From Cylicocyclus nassatus (Eukaryota > Nematoda > Chromadorea > Rhabditida > Strongylidae): a stretch of 64,000 bases of DNA. The translations under genes were made by a program, and so were the position numbers. The stretch covers positions 104,355,661-104,419,660 of the forward strand of contig CATQJL010000001.1 in assembly GCA_958299035.1 (NCBI GenBank). The letters run 5' to 3'. The notes below the pieces were generated by a model. That model had not been told where the DNA came from. It did not search any database and saw only the letters and a list, made by a program, of their open reading frames with translations. Each line of letters opens with the position of its first letter. Within the stretch, counting starts at the first letter, position 1. Shown one piece after another: positions 43,091 through 54,792 of this stretch.

Positions 43091-44052
43091 TCCGCTTATC
43101 TGCAAAAACAATGAGCATAGGCTTATTTTCACGAAGCCAGCCTTTTGAATGTGGACGAGTGAACAGTTTCAGGGCGCAAAGTCGCTTTGTGTCTCTGCGA
43201 GCTCAATAGTAAGGACGCACTCTATCAAAGAGCGGGCAACTTTTCAATCTTTGTTTTGTTCACATCATAACCTCGCAGTTGTGTGCTGGCATGCCACCTT
43301 CACATAGCACTAAAAAATTCATAAGCCTTGACCTTGCCCAATTAGTGCCTTTAGGGATTGAAACTAGCACCTTAACTTATAAGGCGCAGATCTTCTCGAT
43401 AAAGTACTTTCAAACACATTTCAACATGGTAATGATTTTAGGCGTAAGAAATCAATAGAAGAGCATTCTAAAAGATTTTTTGCGGAAGCTGGTATAACAG
43501 CTAGGTAAGCTTAGAAAAAAACAGGTGTAGACCGAAAGGCAAATTTGGCAAAGGGTGAATGCGACCAAGTATGAGGATCATTGGTGGTTCGATATTATGT
43601 AATCAAACAATGCCTTGCTAGGTCTAAAAAATTTGCTTCCTCGTTGTTACTAGTTACTTCGAGGTTTCACTGAAAGATGATGTGCAGGTGGTTACCTCAT
43701 GTGTTATAAACTACGTTATGTATAGGTTTCAAGCAAACTACAGCCATTTCTAGTTATATGTAGTCTCTCTGAACGACCTTCCATAAATTATCTATGCTTG
43801 CAATGTACGCAGTGGGTGATTTGATAATTTACATGCAAACCACAGACAAACCTCAAAGTCTTTCTTCCAGAGTTCCTGCAGCTTGCGGATTAGTATGCAT
43901 TGTTCTTCAGGGTGAAGTTGGACTGGGTCACTGCAGAACACACTTGCCAAGAACTGCAATTGCTTTTTGAAGATGCAAGATTATAGATCCGCATACTTTA
44001 GCAAATGTCCGTAACTTACCAAAGAAAATAGAGCAAAATGCTTGAATGCCAT
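43076..44052 (-). CDS. Small secreted protein, unrecognised family
   Basis: Exon 1 44052-44020, exon 2 43953-43852 and a possible exon 3 43099-43076. Exons 1 and 2 join in phase to give an N-terminus with a clear signal peptide: MAFKHFALFSLFLASVFC is hydrophobic and is followed by SDPVQLHPEEQC. The mature part continues CILIRKLQELWKKDFE. Splice borders are GTAAGT and GCAG, then GTTTGT. A TATAAAAG box lies 29-36 bp before the ATG. Exon 3 would add only ISGKPTN before a stop; the left-arm version of that exon (427-513) is longer and has two cysteines, so this copy is probably truncated by the rearrangement at 42388-43090. Exons 1-2 are fairly convincing, exon 3 is weak. No homologous family comes to mind. 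Confidence 0.45.
43285..43575. mobile_element. Arm-specific insertion with tRNA-like segment
   Basis: Absent from the left arm, which reads from CTCATGCTTG directly to TGGCAATGCCAGC (about 195-220). On the minus strand it includes GCGCCTTATAAGTTAAGGTG followed by TAGTTTCAATCCC (43351-43405). This resembles the anticodon arm and B box of an Ile-TAT-type tRNA and 11618-11680. Probably a SINE-like insertion; its exact ends are not defined. Confidence 0.45.
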
Positions 44053-44080
44053 CCTTTGTATAAAACGTCATGAGTGCTTC

Positions 44081-44088
44081 CTTTTATA
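44081..44088 (-). promoter_or_regulatory. TATA box of the secreted-protein gene
   Basis: TATAAAAG on the minus strand, 29-36 bases before the start codon at 44052. The spacing suggests a short 5' leader or trans-splicing close to the ATG. Confidence 0.45.
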
Positions 44089-44139
44089 GCAGACTTCTCT
44101 GTCGTATCGTACAATGTGGGTTCGAGAGTGCATCCAACC

Positions 44140-45146
44140 TTCTGCAAAATAAAACATAAAAATAGCTTCGTCAATCAGATCGCTATTAATGTTTGCAAGA
44201 GATGATTACAATTGTACCTATCTTTTTATCGGCTCCCATATTTATGTGGAGGTGGATTGCGGATTTCCGTGATTTTAAGGACAAAAGAGGAGCTTAAAGG
44301 CAGCTTGCAGGCAGAACGACTTTTATTTTTCTGCCTTATCTAGGCCCTTACATGGCGCTGATTTCCAAATGTAGCACTCAAAATGCGTGAATTCTGTAAC
44401 CCATTGACGGCGACGCCTAATTTTGCGTGGCGGCGCTATGGGACGACGCGATTTTGCACTGCACTTCCGGCGCGGCGAGTTTTGGATCATTCACAAAATG
44501 TAGAGTTGTTTTGTAAATAACAACAGTCATCTTCTTGGACGACAGAGTCTACAGATTCCAACAGTGCAAAAAATTGGAAAAAATACTGAGCTGTGGAATA
44601 AATATCAGACCTGGAAGGAATATGATTTTGCAAGGGGTGTGAACCATCGTTGTTCCTCATCGTCCCTGGCGGCAAAAAGTGCGTAGGCCACCGGTGGTTC
44701 ACATCGTCGTCAAAAAAAGTTTAAAAAAATTAAAAATGCCATTTTTGAAACAATTCTTTAAAAACCGTGGACGAGTGCTCCTAATGCTATCCTTGTCGAA
44801 AGCAAGCATTAAAGGTAGACACTATCTGTTAGATTGATTTGCCATGTGGAAAAACGTCAGGGGCTGAAAGAGTTCGTTCAAGGGGCGGGAGGTGCAAGGG
44901 AATGGGCGTAGCCCTCTAGGCACGGCCCTTTTCTGCTTCGATTTTCTCCTTTTGCAGGGGTGTTCGAAAGTCGGATTTGCGCGATGGTTCTAGATCGAGG
45001 CCGTGGTACTCTGTTATAATAGTACCCGAAAACGTCCAAATCTGTCCGATCCTCGCCTTTAACGAGAGAGTGCGAAATAACTGCTACAACGCGGGGGTTT
45101 CACAAGTTTATCCTGAAAGTTAGAAAAGTCCGCAATCCCGCCTTTA
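44140..45146. other. Intergenic, nothing recognised
   Basis: A frame at 44487-44702 (minus) has no family resemblance or supporting splice signals. No RNA gene is seen. Confidence 0.55.
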
Positions 45147-46043
45147 GGAGGACGTGCGTTATACTACAAAGACCTCTCCGCCAAAGCTCGCCGCCATAGT
45201 AGGCACGCGCGCCGAGCTGGCTTACTGTATTCCGCACCCAATTTGCACCGGTGAGCCTGAGCCATGAGGCAATCGCGCGAACGCAGCGCCGTCAGCTCTG
45301 TCGCGCGGCGTCGCGCGCGATGTCGCGAAATTTACAAAAATTTACATGAAAATACTCAGAAAAATTCTTCTTTCAGATTTTAACGTGAGATATCGTCTGT
45401 CGCACCGCATAAGGTGAAAATTTCAAAAAAACTTGTTAATCTCCTGTTTCTTAAATTAATTTATGTTCGTTTATATTTCCAAATGAAAACAAAAGACTCG
45501 TTTAAAAACTCAGTGTTTCTTCAGTTTTCTTTTTTGTTTCATGTTTGTTTTTGCCATGGTATAGCTACTTAATTGTCACTGTAAGCTGTGACCTGTGGCC
45601 TAGATTGCAAGTTGAGGCTAGTAACACCGCGATGATGACCTGCGGAGTTAACTTATTAGGACAAAAGAAGGTAGCTGATGCCAGATTTTCATTCCTTTGA
45701 CTTTATTTGAAAATGAACATGAATCAATAAGGAAACAGGAGATTAACAAGTTTTTTCAAAGATTTTTGCCTTATGCGGTGCGACGGACGATATTGCACGT
45801 TAAAATCTGAAAGAAGAATTTTTTCTGAGTGTTTTCATGTGACTTTTTGTAAAATTCGCGACCGCGGCGCGACGTCGCAACGCGACAAAGCTGACGAGGC
45901 TGCGTTCGCGCGATTGCCTCGTGGCTCAGGCTCACCGGTGCAAAATGGGTGCGGAATGCAGTAAGCCAGCCTGGCGCGCGTGCCGACTATGGCGGCGAGC
46001 TTTGGCGGCGAGGTCTTTGTAGTATAACGCCACGCCGCCCGCC
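45147..46043. mobile_element. Fold-back element with long GC-rich arms, about 900 bp
   Basis: The arms 45147-45420 and 45770-46043 are inverted copies: outermost GTTATACTACAAAGACCTC, then GCGCGCGCC/GGCGCGCG, GAGCCTGAGCCA, and CAGATTTTAACGTG. A TTTA on each side is a possible target duplication. The loop contains AT-rich unique sequence. There is no transposase. Confidence 0.8.
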
Positions 46044-46745
46044 TTTATACGTGAGAGCCGATGATATTAATATTTTGATAACGACTCTACTTTTTCTACA
46101 ATTTTTCTGTCTCAACTATGGTACATTCCACTTCTCACATTTATCTCTTGTCACCTTCACTTTTGGAAGGTGTAGATGAAGTAAAGCTCTGAGGTGAGAA
46201 TCAGGTTGCACTGCGATTGTCATAGGTTACTGACGCCGCATTCGGTTGATTGCTAACAAGCCTCTTAAGTGGTCCCTGAAATTTTCGGTGGAGTTCCCAC
46301 TTTGATAGCAAAACTTTTCCCAACGAGAAACGCTTCATCAATGTATGCGAACATGTCGAAATGTTCGTGAAAAACAAGTAAAAGTAAAAACTTCTAAAAA
46401 GGTGCAATTTCGTCCGCAGTGCAGAATTGCGCTAAGGGTTCCCAAGTGTAGCTTGAGAGCGAAAGCTTATTTCCTCAAAGCACCTCTCTTACCGTCTTAT
46501 TTGAACTTTCAAAGTTGCTGAAATCTAAGTAAAAACTCCAAATTTATTGAAATACTTTCAGGAATTACAAAAACTTTATTTTTTGACCTTTTCTAAACCT
46601 TATTTGTAAGACTCTGTTAAAGAAAAGAACTGTGACGTCGGTCTTCCACACTCTAGCTGTTACAGATGTTATATTCATAAGCTATTCCCTTGCAAGCTTT
46701 GACATTCACTGGCTTCAAACTTGGAGTGCACCCATACGCGCATAG

Positions 46746-46867
46746 CAGTGGCGGTCCCAGGATTTCGGACTGGGGGACGGGACAAAAATTTTTTCCAAGA
46801 AATGAATTTTTTGGGATGCTTCTCAAGGCCCAACCCCTGAAATCTAGAAACCCTCGGTCCGCCACTG
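46746..46867. mobile_element. Short hAT-like MITE, 122 bp
   Basis: Ends CAGTGGCGGTCCCAGG and CCTCGGTCCGCCACTG. It is flanked by GCGCATAG and GCGTATAG (7 of 8 bases alike), the 8-bp duplication expected of hAT. Third member of the family at 18139 and 40368. Confidence 0.85.
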
Positions 46868-46989
46868 GCGTATAGGCAATGTCACCCCGCATTGGCGGCA
46901 CACTGGCTGAGGTCGCATGCAACGAAAAAGATACTCGAGGGCGGAAGCTGATTTGCAGCTAGAATTGTAAGTTGCACAGTTGATGGACT

Positions 46990-47400
46990 TGACGGAAGGT
47001 CAGGCTCAATATTTTGAGATCATTCAAGTGAAGCGAGCGTCGTGTGCTTTGATAACTTTAGTAAACTTTACAACTTTTCAGTAGATATTACTGGAGTATA
47101 TGACACTCGCTCCGAGTTTCATACATGCTTCCAGCGATTAGAGTGCATATCTCACAACCGTCCGAAGCAATAAATCTTCATGAAATTTTCACGAAGCAAT
47201 TGTACTGTGTGTATTTTTTGAGTTTTTTTTTTATAATTATCACCATTTTTGCTTTAAGAAACATAAGCATCACTCACGATAATCAAAAAATTACTCAAAT
47301 GTGTATTGCTACCGGACTCGCATAGAATTGAACAGTATTGTAGGATTATTTGTTTATTTATTTGATACACTATGTTGTCAGACATGGAACAGCTATATAT
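46990..47400. repeat. Left half of a second inverted repeat (with 52570-52990)
   Basis: Reverse-complement similarity to 52570-52990: GATTATCGTGAGTGATGCTT, CCAGCGATTAGAGTGCATAT, and TTTGATAACTTTAGTAAA blocks recur in inverted order. Between the halves lie 5.2 kb of mariner-like elements. At the inner border the right half keeps the empty TA site of the element at 47402. Confidence 0.8.
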
Positions 47401-47401
47401 A

Positions 47402-48541
47402 TTAGGTCGTCCCAAAAGTATTTTCGCTTTTTTTGAACAAGCGCCACAGTGCGCAGAACTAAGGTATCAGGAGCTCTTGGTAGCATTTGATGCAGTTTTT
47501 CATGCTCTTTCTGAAGGTCATCTCTATAAAGCTGATGCAACGAGCTCTCAGAAAATTGGTACAAACTGCAACTCATGCTTTGTACCAAGGTCAGGTTCAG
47601 CTATTTTTCTAAATTCTTGTACTGATTTCCCGAAAAAGTCCAAGTGACCTGTCGATAGAGCAAACAAAGTAGGATGCAATACAATTTTCGTTCGTTCCAT
47701 AGCTTACTTTGAAAATTTTTCAAAATTAGTTTATAAAATTAGTTTATACTGGTCCCCCGAAGAAGTCCAAGTAAACAGCGAATATAGCAAAGAAAGTAGG
47801 ATACAAAACAGTTTCAACCTCCTTTCCAGGGCTCCCCATAACTTTTTGACAGAATTTTGAACAACACCGTCGAATTTTAGAAGTTCCATACCAAACGCAG
47901 ACTCGTCAAACTTCACTAAACTCTCGATCTTCGATACTTTTAAAGTGGATTAGGATTTAGCATTAATTTTACGAAACAAGTGAGCGTTCCGGGGTTCGAA
48001 ATATTCAATTTCTAATTTGTCGCGTACAGCCTGGGGTTTCTTGAAAAGCATGAATTTTGTCGATTTTATCCTCCAAGACTTCTCGAATCAGGGACTAAAA
48101 ACATGTCTAAGAAAGCGGAGAAAGTGCTGCGTCGAATAACACCCGAGTTGCTCGCCGGCTGTTGTTCTATGAGGTTTAAGTTGACCAAATATGGAATTTG
48201 ATAGCATCGAAAGACTAATTTTAAAAAATTTTCAAAGTAAGCTATGGAACGAACGAAAATTGTATTGCATCCTACTTTGTTTGCTCTATCGACAGGTCAC
48301 TTGGACTTCTTCGGGAAATCAGTACAAGAATTTAGAAAAATAGCTGAACCTCCTTGGTACAAAGCATGAGTTGCAGTTTGTACCAATTTTCTGAGAGCTC
48401 GTTGCATCAGCTTTATAGAGATGACCTTCAGAAAGAGCATGAAAAACTGCATCAAATGCTACCAAGAGCTCCTGTATACCTTAGTTCTGCGGACTGTGGC
48501 GCTTGTTCAAAAAAAGCGAAAATACTTTTGGGACGACCTAA
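47402..48541. mobile_element. Mariner-like long fold-back, 1140 bp
   Basis: Ends TTAGGTCGTCCCAAAAGTAT and its complement, TA on both sides (47400-47401, 48542-48543). Arms of about 330 bp are near perfect. The loop has no transposase. The undisturbed target is seen in inverted form near 52590. Confidence 0.88.
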
Positions 48542-49933
48542 TACATTGTTTGAAGTAATGTATGGCGCAATTTGTGAGAGTCTTGAACAAAAAATTAGGA
48601 AAAATTCATACCTACGTTAAAAAAATCCTACGGATCTTTAAAATGCTCAAGCAGATTGCACAGCACATCAGACACTCATATGTTCCGTTGCTGTAATTCT
48701 TTTTCATCTAGAAATCGAAAAAACGAAAGTTCTTGTGCTTGTACAAAAACGAAGCTACGCTGTTCCCCACTCATGTAATTGTATAGTACAAGCTCTTAAA
48801 AGCATGACCGTAATGCTCAGCTTTCAGCTCTCTACAGGCCCTAGTTCACAAATTTGCCCAATTGAAATCTCATCACTCGGGTGTTCCATGCTAAAATCAA
48901 TGTTTTCGTCAACTAGTTCTTGCAGAAAGTTAAAAATTTACGGTCTTCTAAGAGCTTGTACTATACAATTGGTGGGTGGAAAAGCACAGCTTCGTTTTTA
49001 TATAAGCATGAAAATTTTTGTTTTCCCAATTTCTAGATGAGGAATAAGTACAGGAACGGTAAATATGTGAGTGTCTGATGTGGTGTGCAATTTGCATGAG
49101 CAATTTGGAGATCCGCAGGGTTTTTTTTGAACGAAGATAGGTTTTTTTTCAAAATTTTTCCAGCCTTCAGCGACTCAGGTTCTGGATGCAAACTTACGGT
49201 GGATTGAAGCTGGTACAAACTTTTACATGCCATTTTGTAGAGCTTGCTTTAACTCGAATGGTATCTATCGAATGTACAACTAGGTTTCGAATAGCAGATT
49301 TTGTCTGAAAATGTCCGAGAAACTTCAAGCCAAACTCTTAGCAAGCCAAAAATGCTTAAAATGTATTTTTCCTTTTAGCAAAGTCTGCTTTTGGAAGCTG
49401 AGGTGCAGAGGAATAGAGCTTCAGAGAAAGTTGTAAGTGTACGTTAAAAAGCATTGGCTCTTTTTAGTACTTTGCAGCCTGTCGCAAATCAACCGCGTGT
49501 GAAAGAAATGAGGGCGATCATAAAAACGCTGCGACTTACGGAAGAATATGGAACTAAACTAACAAATATCGTAAAAGTGGTGGTGTTTACAAAGATATTG
49601 AGCGGCAGCTGTCATCGGACCAAATTACTTCCCTCGTCATTCTAATAGGTTGTCATATAAGTCTTCAAATAATTGATCCTTTACTCCCACAAAGCCGTTT
49701 TTTCATAAATTTCTCGTGGTAATCGGGGTACCTTCCGATAGAGAAAAGCAGTCTCTACAAGATGACATTAGAACATTCACAGTAAGTATGCTCCAGACAA
49801 AGTTTTAATCCGAAATCGAAAAAAAAATCCAAAAACCCAAAAAATTGAAAAAGGATTAAATCTCCGTTCAAAAGATCCTACGAACTTCCAACTTATTCTT
49901 GGATACAATTTCCACATTAAACATTCACACATA

Positions 49934-50797
49934 TTAGGTCGTTCCATAACTTCGTAGCGTTTTCATTTTCGTCCTCATTTCTTTGGGGAGCGGTTGATAT
50001 GTAACAAAATACGCATATCGTCAGAAAGGGCTGACTGCGTCCTTCAATACGTACCTACTAATTCGAGTGGAGAGCTGATCTACTCGGATCTTTTGGCTTC
50101 CAAGTATGGAAATTTCAAAAAAACAAAAAGGAACAATTTCGGCATTCGCGCATTTTTTCTCATAAAAAGAAACGTTTTTGCACAGATTCTTGCCGATTAT
50201 GGAACATCGCTTTCGCCAATCAATATCAAAAGAAAAATGTCATTGCTACAAAAGACGGAGGGCTGAGCAGGGCGTCTCTGATCAAGGCTTTTGGTGGATG
50301 GGCAGGACGTCCTGCATTGGGAATTGTTGGTCAAGAAGGAGATGGTCGACCATACCGTATGCAAGCCAACTGCAACGTCTTAACGAGGTCATACCGCAGA
50401 AAAAGCCAAAAAGACAAATTCAGGGAGTTTTTCTGCATGACGAAACATGACCTCATAGGCAAACGTCGTCAAAACTGTCCTGCAAGAAATGACTAGGAGG
50501 TACTTCAGTACCCAAAATACTCCTTAAGTCTCGCTTTATCAGATTATCATTTGTTCTGCTCTTTCGCAAACCTTATAAATGGTGCATGTTTCAATTTCAG
50601 TATAAATTTGAGCGCTGGTTAGATGACTTTTTTGGGGTAGGGCTCGCTGCCGTTTAGAAAATTGAGATTGAAAAGCAGACGGGAATGTGGCAAAAGGTCG
50701 TGCGTTACGTTGAAGAATACATTATTGGCTATTTTTTAAAGAAAATTGATGTTTTTGTTGGTTTAAGAAAATGCTACGAACTTATGGAACGACCTAA
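49934..50797 (+). pseudogene. Mariner transposon relic with decayed transposase
   Basis: Ends TTAGGTCGTTCCATAACTTC and its complement with TA duplication; 864 bp against about 1.3 kb for an intact mariner. Transposase pieces in shifting frames: RQIQGVFLHDET (catalytic-core DN region, about 50415-50450), SDYHLFCSFANLINGACF (about 50545, near the third acidic residue), then RWLDDFF and MWQKVVRYVEEYII (about 50610-50720), the typical C-terminus. Much of the N-terminal DNA-binding part is replaced or too decayed to read. It is the only element of the cluster with recognisable coding sequence and a possible former helper for the fold-backs with similar TTAGGTCGT ends. Confidence 0.85.
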
Positions 50798-51048
50798 TAC
50801 AATTGCTGTATTTTTTCAATTGCCAGAAATCGAGAAAAAGATTTGCAGGTTTTCGTTAAAATTATGCTGTGCTGCTCACCTGAGTGCCAATTGTTTCGTG
50901 GTTAAGATGATAGAATAATAGCTCACTTTTCCAATTTGGGAGAACCCAATGCGTTTATTGAACACAGAATTTCATTTTCATAATATTAAAGCTCATTCAT
51001 AAAACTGTTATCTGAAAAAAGGGGTCATTATGGAATAAAGAACATTGT

Positions 51049-52001
51049 ATCAGGTTGTCCCATAAGTTCCGTCCGTTTCAACTTTCAATCACAATAAGTC
51101 ATGAACTTCTTGGTTTTAGACAGGCGTCAAGGTACCATTTGATAGAGCAAAGCAAGCTCTACAAGATAACTCTCTTGCTTTCGCACTAGTTTGAATCCAT
51201 CTCAAGTTTGAAGCCAAAAACCAAAAAGATCCAACCGCCCGAAAAATAAAGAAAAAATCGTAACTTCGTTTAGAAAAATCCTAGAAAATTCCTAACTTGC
51301 TCACAGATACCCTATCCACATCAGACGTTTATATATACTGTTGCTGTATTTTTTACTTAGATAGAAATCGAAAAAACGAAAATTTTCATGTTTTTGCCAA
51401 GGTGATGCTGTGCTGTTCTCACACAAGTAGTTGTATACTACAGACCAGTACAAGTACAGACACAAATTTTCAGCGCTCTAAAGGCTTTAGTTCTTGAGAA
51501 ATAATCGTTTTAAGACGAAACATCCGACTGTACGAAGCTAAATTCAATGTTTCTCGAGAACTAAAGCCTTTAGAGCGCTGAAAATTTGTGTCTGTACTTG
51601 TACTGGTCTGTAGTATACAACTACTTGTGTGAGAACAGCACAGCATCACCTTGGCAAAAACATGAAAATTTTCGTTTTCTCGATTTCTATTTAAGTAAAA
51701 AATACAGCAACAGTATATATAAACGTCTGATGTGGATAGGGTATCTGTGAGCAAGTTAGGAATTTTCTAGGATTTTTCTAAACGGAGTTACGATTTTTTC
51801 TTTATTTTTCGGGCGGTTGGATCTTTTTGGTTTTTGGCTTCAAACTTGAGATGGATTTAAACTGGTGCGAAAGCAAGAAAGTTATCTTGTAGAGCTTGCT
51901 TTGCTCTATCAAATGGTACCTTGGATTCTGTCTAAAACCAAGAAGTTCATGAATTATTGCGATTGAAAATTGAAACGGACGGAACTTATGGGACAACCTG
52001 A
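51049..52001. mobile_element. Mariner-like fold-back, almost one continuous palindrome
   Basis: Ends TCAGGTTGTCCCATAAGTTC and its complement, TA on both sides. Both halves (51049-51510 and 51540-52001) are nearly identical inverted copies around a loop of about 30 bases. No coding sequence is needed to explain the matching open frames on both strands. It contains the hairpin module TAGAGCAAAGCAAGCTCTA at about 51140-51165 and again inverted at about 51885-51910. Confidence 0.9.
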
Positions 52002-52569
52002 TACATGCATTGATAGGTAGGCTGAACAAAGGCTAGACAAAATCTTTTTTATATTAAAAATGTAAAGACATGCCATTTTTTTGACGAGTGGCAAAAGGAT
52101 GAAGCGCCGTCCTGTAAGGTTTCCACCAAATTTGGTACAAGGAAAGGAGCAACAAGTATTTTTGAAAAAAAGTGGGCTGGATAACGGAAAAGTACCGATT
52201 TTTTCGATTTCCAGCTACGAAAAAATCCAGCAAATGTAGACATAAACGTCTGATGAGGATTATACACTTAAGCACACTAGAGGCCGGTAGTATTTTTCTG
52301 AGATGAGATCGGAATTTTAGGGCTTTTGGATTTTTAAATTTCGGCTTCAAACTTCACGTGTATTGGATTTTTTGCGCTCCTATAAAAGTCATTTTGTAAA
52401 GCTTGAGTTGTTGTTTTAAAAGGCTGCCCAAGCTCTAATTTGGAAAAATTGAGGTTAGCTAATTTTATATGAAAAGGCTTATGGAACAGCCTAATATTAC
52501 AGAAAATGGAAGATTGCCAGGACTGATCAGTATTCAAAGATTCTCACAAATTGCGTCATACATTGCCTC

Positions 52570-52990
52570 AAAAACGTATATATAGTTGTTCTATTTCTGA
52601 CTTCATGATGCAACAAATAAACGACAAATAATCCAACAACACTGTTTAGTTACCGTGAGTCCGGTAGCAATATCAAATCACATTGGAGTAACTTTCTGAT
52701 TATCGTCGAGTGATGCTTAGCGTTGTCTTTTAAAGCAAAAATGGTGATGATTTAAAATGCTCAAAATATACATACAGTACAAATGCTTCGTGGAAACTTT
52801 ATGAGGTTTATTCGCTTCGGACGTTTTAAGATATGCACTCGATAGTCGCTGGAAGCATGTTCGAAACACGAAGCAGTGTCTTATACTCCAATAACATCTA
52901 CTGAAAATTATAATTTGCTAAGACTATCAAAGCAAACGACCTCGCTTCACTTGACATGCATAAATCTCGAAACATTGAGCAACAAGAAAA
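52570..52990. repeat. Right half of second inverted repeat
   Basis: Inverted partner of 46990-47400 and of 48541-48600. A mariner-like terminus (complement of TTAGGCTGTTCCATAAGCC) ends just before it near 52494, so more than one element was inserted between the halves. Confidence 0.75.
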
Positions 52991-53874
52991 AGCCTTTTGT
53001 TCGAATTTGGGATTGAAATCTATACTGTTCTAGAGAGCGATCTGAGTGTTTTTATCAAAGAGAATGGACTTGGAAGACTGAATTAGATGTGGTGCTCTCG
53101 AGAAGTTGAACACTTCGGATGCATCAAATTTGGAGGGGAATCTATCGATAACCAGGTCGCAAAACCTCAAGATTTTCCAAAACTTTGCACAGTGGGATAA
53201 TTCGACATGCTAAACACGAGTACGTCATATTCACCTGTTGATCGGGTAAAGATTTATCCTTAACCTTGCGAAGGAGGCGCCTCCATGCGCAGTCAGTGTC
53301 ATTTTTGTAATCAGCCAAATAGTGCCTCCCCTAGACGAAGTTTTAGCAAACTTTGAGGCAATCTAGAAGTTGTTTCTTTATACCGTAGATCTACCGTAGC
53401 CCTTACGACAAAAAATGTGTCCTTGTAGCTTACGTCATAATTTCTATAATATCAAAGAATGAGTGTGTTTTACCAAAAAAAAAATAAATATAAAAAGTTG
53501 CTTTGCTCAAGTGCCAACCTAATCGAATAGCCAACTTGATAGAATAGTCTAAAAAACTTCTCATACTGCTTTGTCTCATCTGGCAAACGAAGCGAACGAC
53601 GTATTGTCTGAAAGGGCACGAGGAACTGAGAAACACATCCGGTGATTCCAAAAGTTATGAAGGCGAGATATTCACTCTTACAAATGCATGCATCTCACAC
53701 TGAGTATCTTGTCATCGAAATGTTTTGCAATCCTTGGTTAACGATGTAAATACTCATAATTTTGCTACAAGTTTTTTATTGAAAGCAACAAGATACCACA
53801 TCAAAGCACTACATGAACAGCAAAGCGTCATTTATTCTGAAGTCTGCGCTACATTTTGGATACTGAGTTCTTAA
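52991..53874. other. Intergenic, nothing recognised
   Basis: No supported exon, RNA gene or terminal repeat. The frame at 53430-53651 (minus) lacks motifs. Confidence 0.5.
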
Positions 53875-54322
53875 AGGCAGTGTCCGGGCAAAAACTCGAT
53901 TGTGAGATTTTGCGCTTATACAGGCCTATTCGCCATGCTGAATTCGAAAATCCACATTGGGAAAACGGCGAAAAAGGGCTTTAATATAGGAGGGAAATCA
54001 GCAGGTGGGCGGGACTTTCCCCAGTACGATTTTAAGCTCCCAGCTCCCGGAGCGATTTTCTCGATACCTCTAGCCGTTCTAACATCGCTACCGGCCAAAT
54101 GCGAAGGATTGACTTGAAACCGGAAGCGAGAAGGTCGCTCCGGAAGCCGGGAACGTGAATGCGCAGTGGGGAGGATCCCGCCCACCTGCTCATTTCCCTC
54201 CTGTGTTAGAGCCGTTTTTCGCCATTCTCGCGCTCTACAATGCGCATTTTCGGAATCAGCGTAGCGAATAGGCCCAAGTAAGCACAAAATCTCAAAATGG
54301 AGTTTTTGCCCGGACACTGCCT
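53875..54322. mobile_element. 448-bp MITE flanked by TTAA
   Basis: Ends AGGCAGTGTCCGGGCAAAAA and its complement. TTAA precedes (53871-53874) and follows (54323-54326). Further inverted blocks: AAAATCTC, CCTATTCGC, GGAGGGAAAT, GTGGGCGGGA. A TTAA duplication is typical of piggyBac-type transposition (and of Kolobok). No coding sequence; both strands show overlapping spurious frames. Confidence 0.8.
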
Positions 54323-54792
54323 TTAACAGAAAGCCATCACAAGCAATTTCGACTACGAAATTTCAAGTTTTTAAAATTTTGCAAGTTATCAACATAGCTA
54401 ACACATTTTGTGATTTTCAACATTGAAAAATTGGACGTAACTATCCACAGTATGTCATACTGGTGGTGGCAGAAGTTTTTCTTTAAGCGCTTCCATCAGT
54501 CAAAGATTCTGCTTTCGAAGCTTTCCAAAACAAAGAAATTTTTGCTTGGGTCATCCTTGTTGTCTATATCGAAGCCAATTCCAAGAGAATCGCGGACTAA
54601 AGAATCTGTGCGTCAATTACTTCAAAGCGCGAACATCGAAAGAATGGTACATTGGCAACCAAAAGCAGAATAAATACGTGCTGGCATTCACTGAGTAAAA
54701 AATGAACGTATGTCAGAATCTGCATGATCGCCGGTTGTATCATCTGTCGCCTGGAAAACCAGGCGACTGCATGGAATTAGGCTGTTTATCTC

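Larger units (their letters stand above)
24566..43766. repeat. Right arm of giant inverted repeat
   Basis: Reverse-complement partner of 1-18983 (see that entry for anchors). The outer limit is only where the left arm meets the window edge; homology may continue. Elements found only in this arm include 27825-28033, 28950-29835, 32606-34384, 37615-37870, 40368-40725, 41519-42197, the tandem duplication 42388-43090, and about 43285-43575. Confidence 0.95.

Noticed and set aside
44487..44702. 71-codon minus-strand frame
   Set aside because: No motif, no splice context, no homologue recognised.
51297..51754. Identical frames on both strands (MLTDTLSTSDVYIYCCC)
   Set aside because: A consequence of the 51049-52001 palindrome, not a gene pair.
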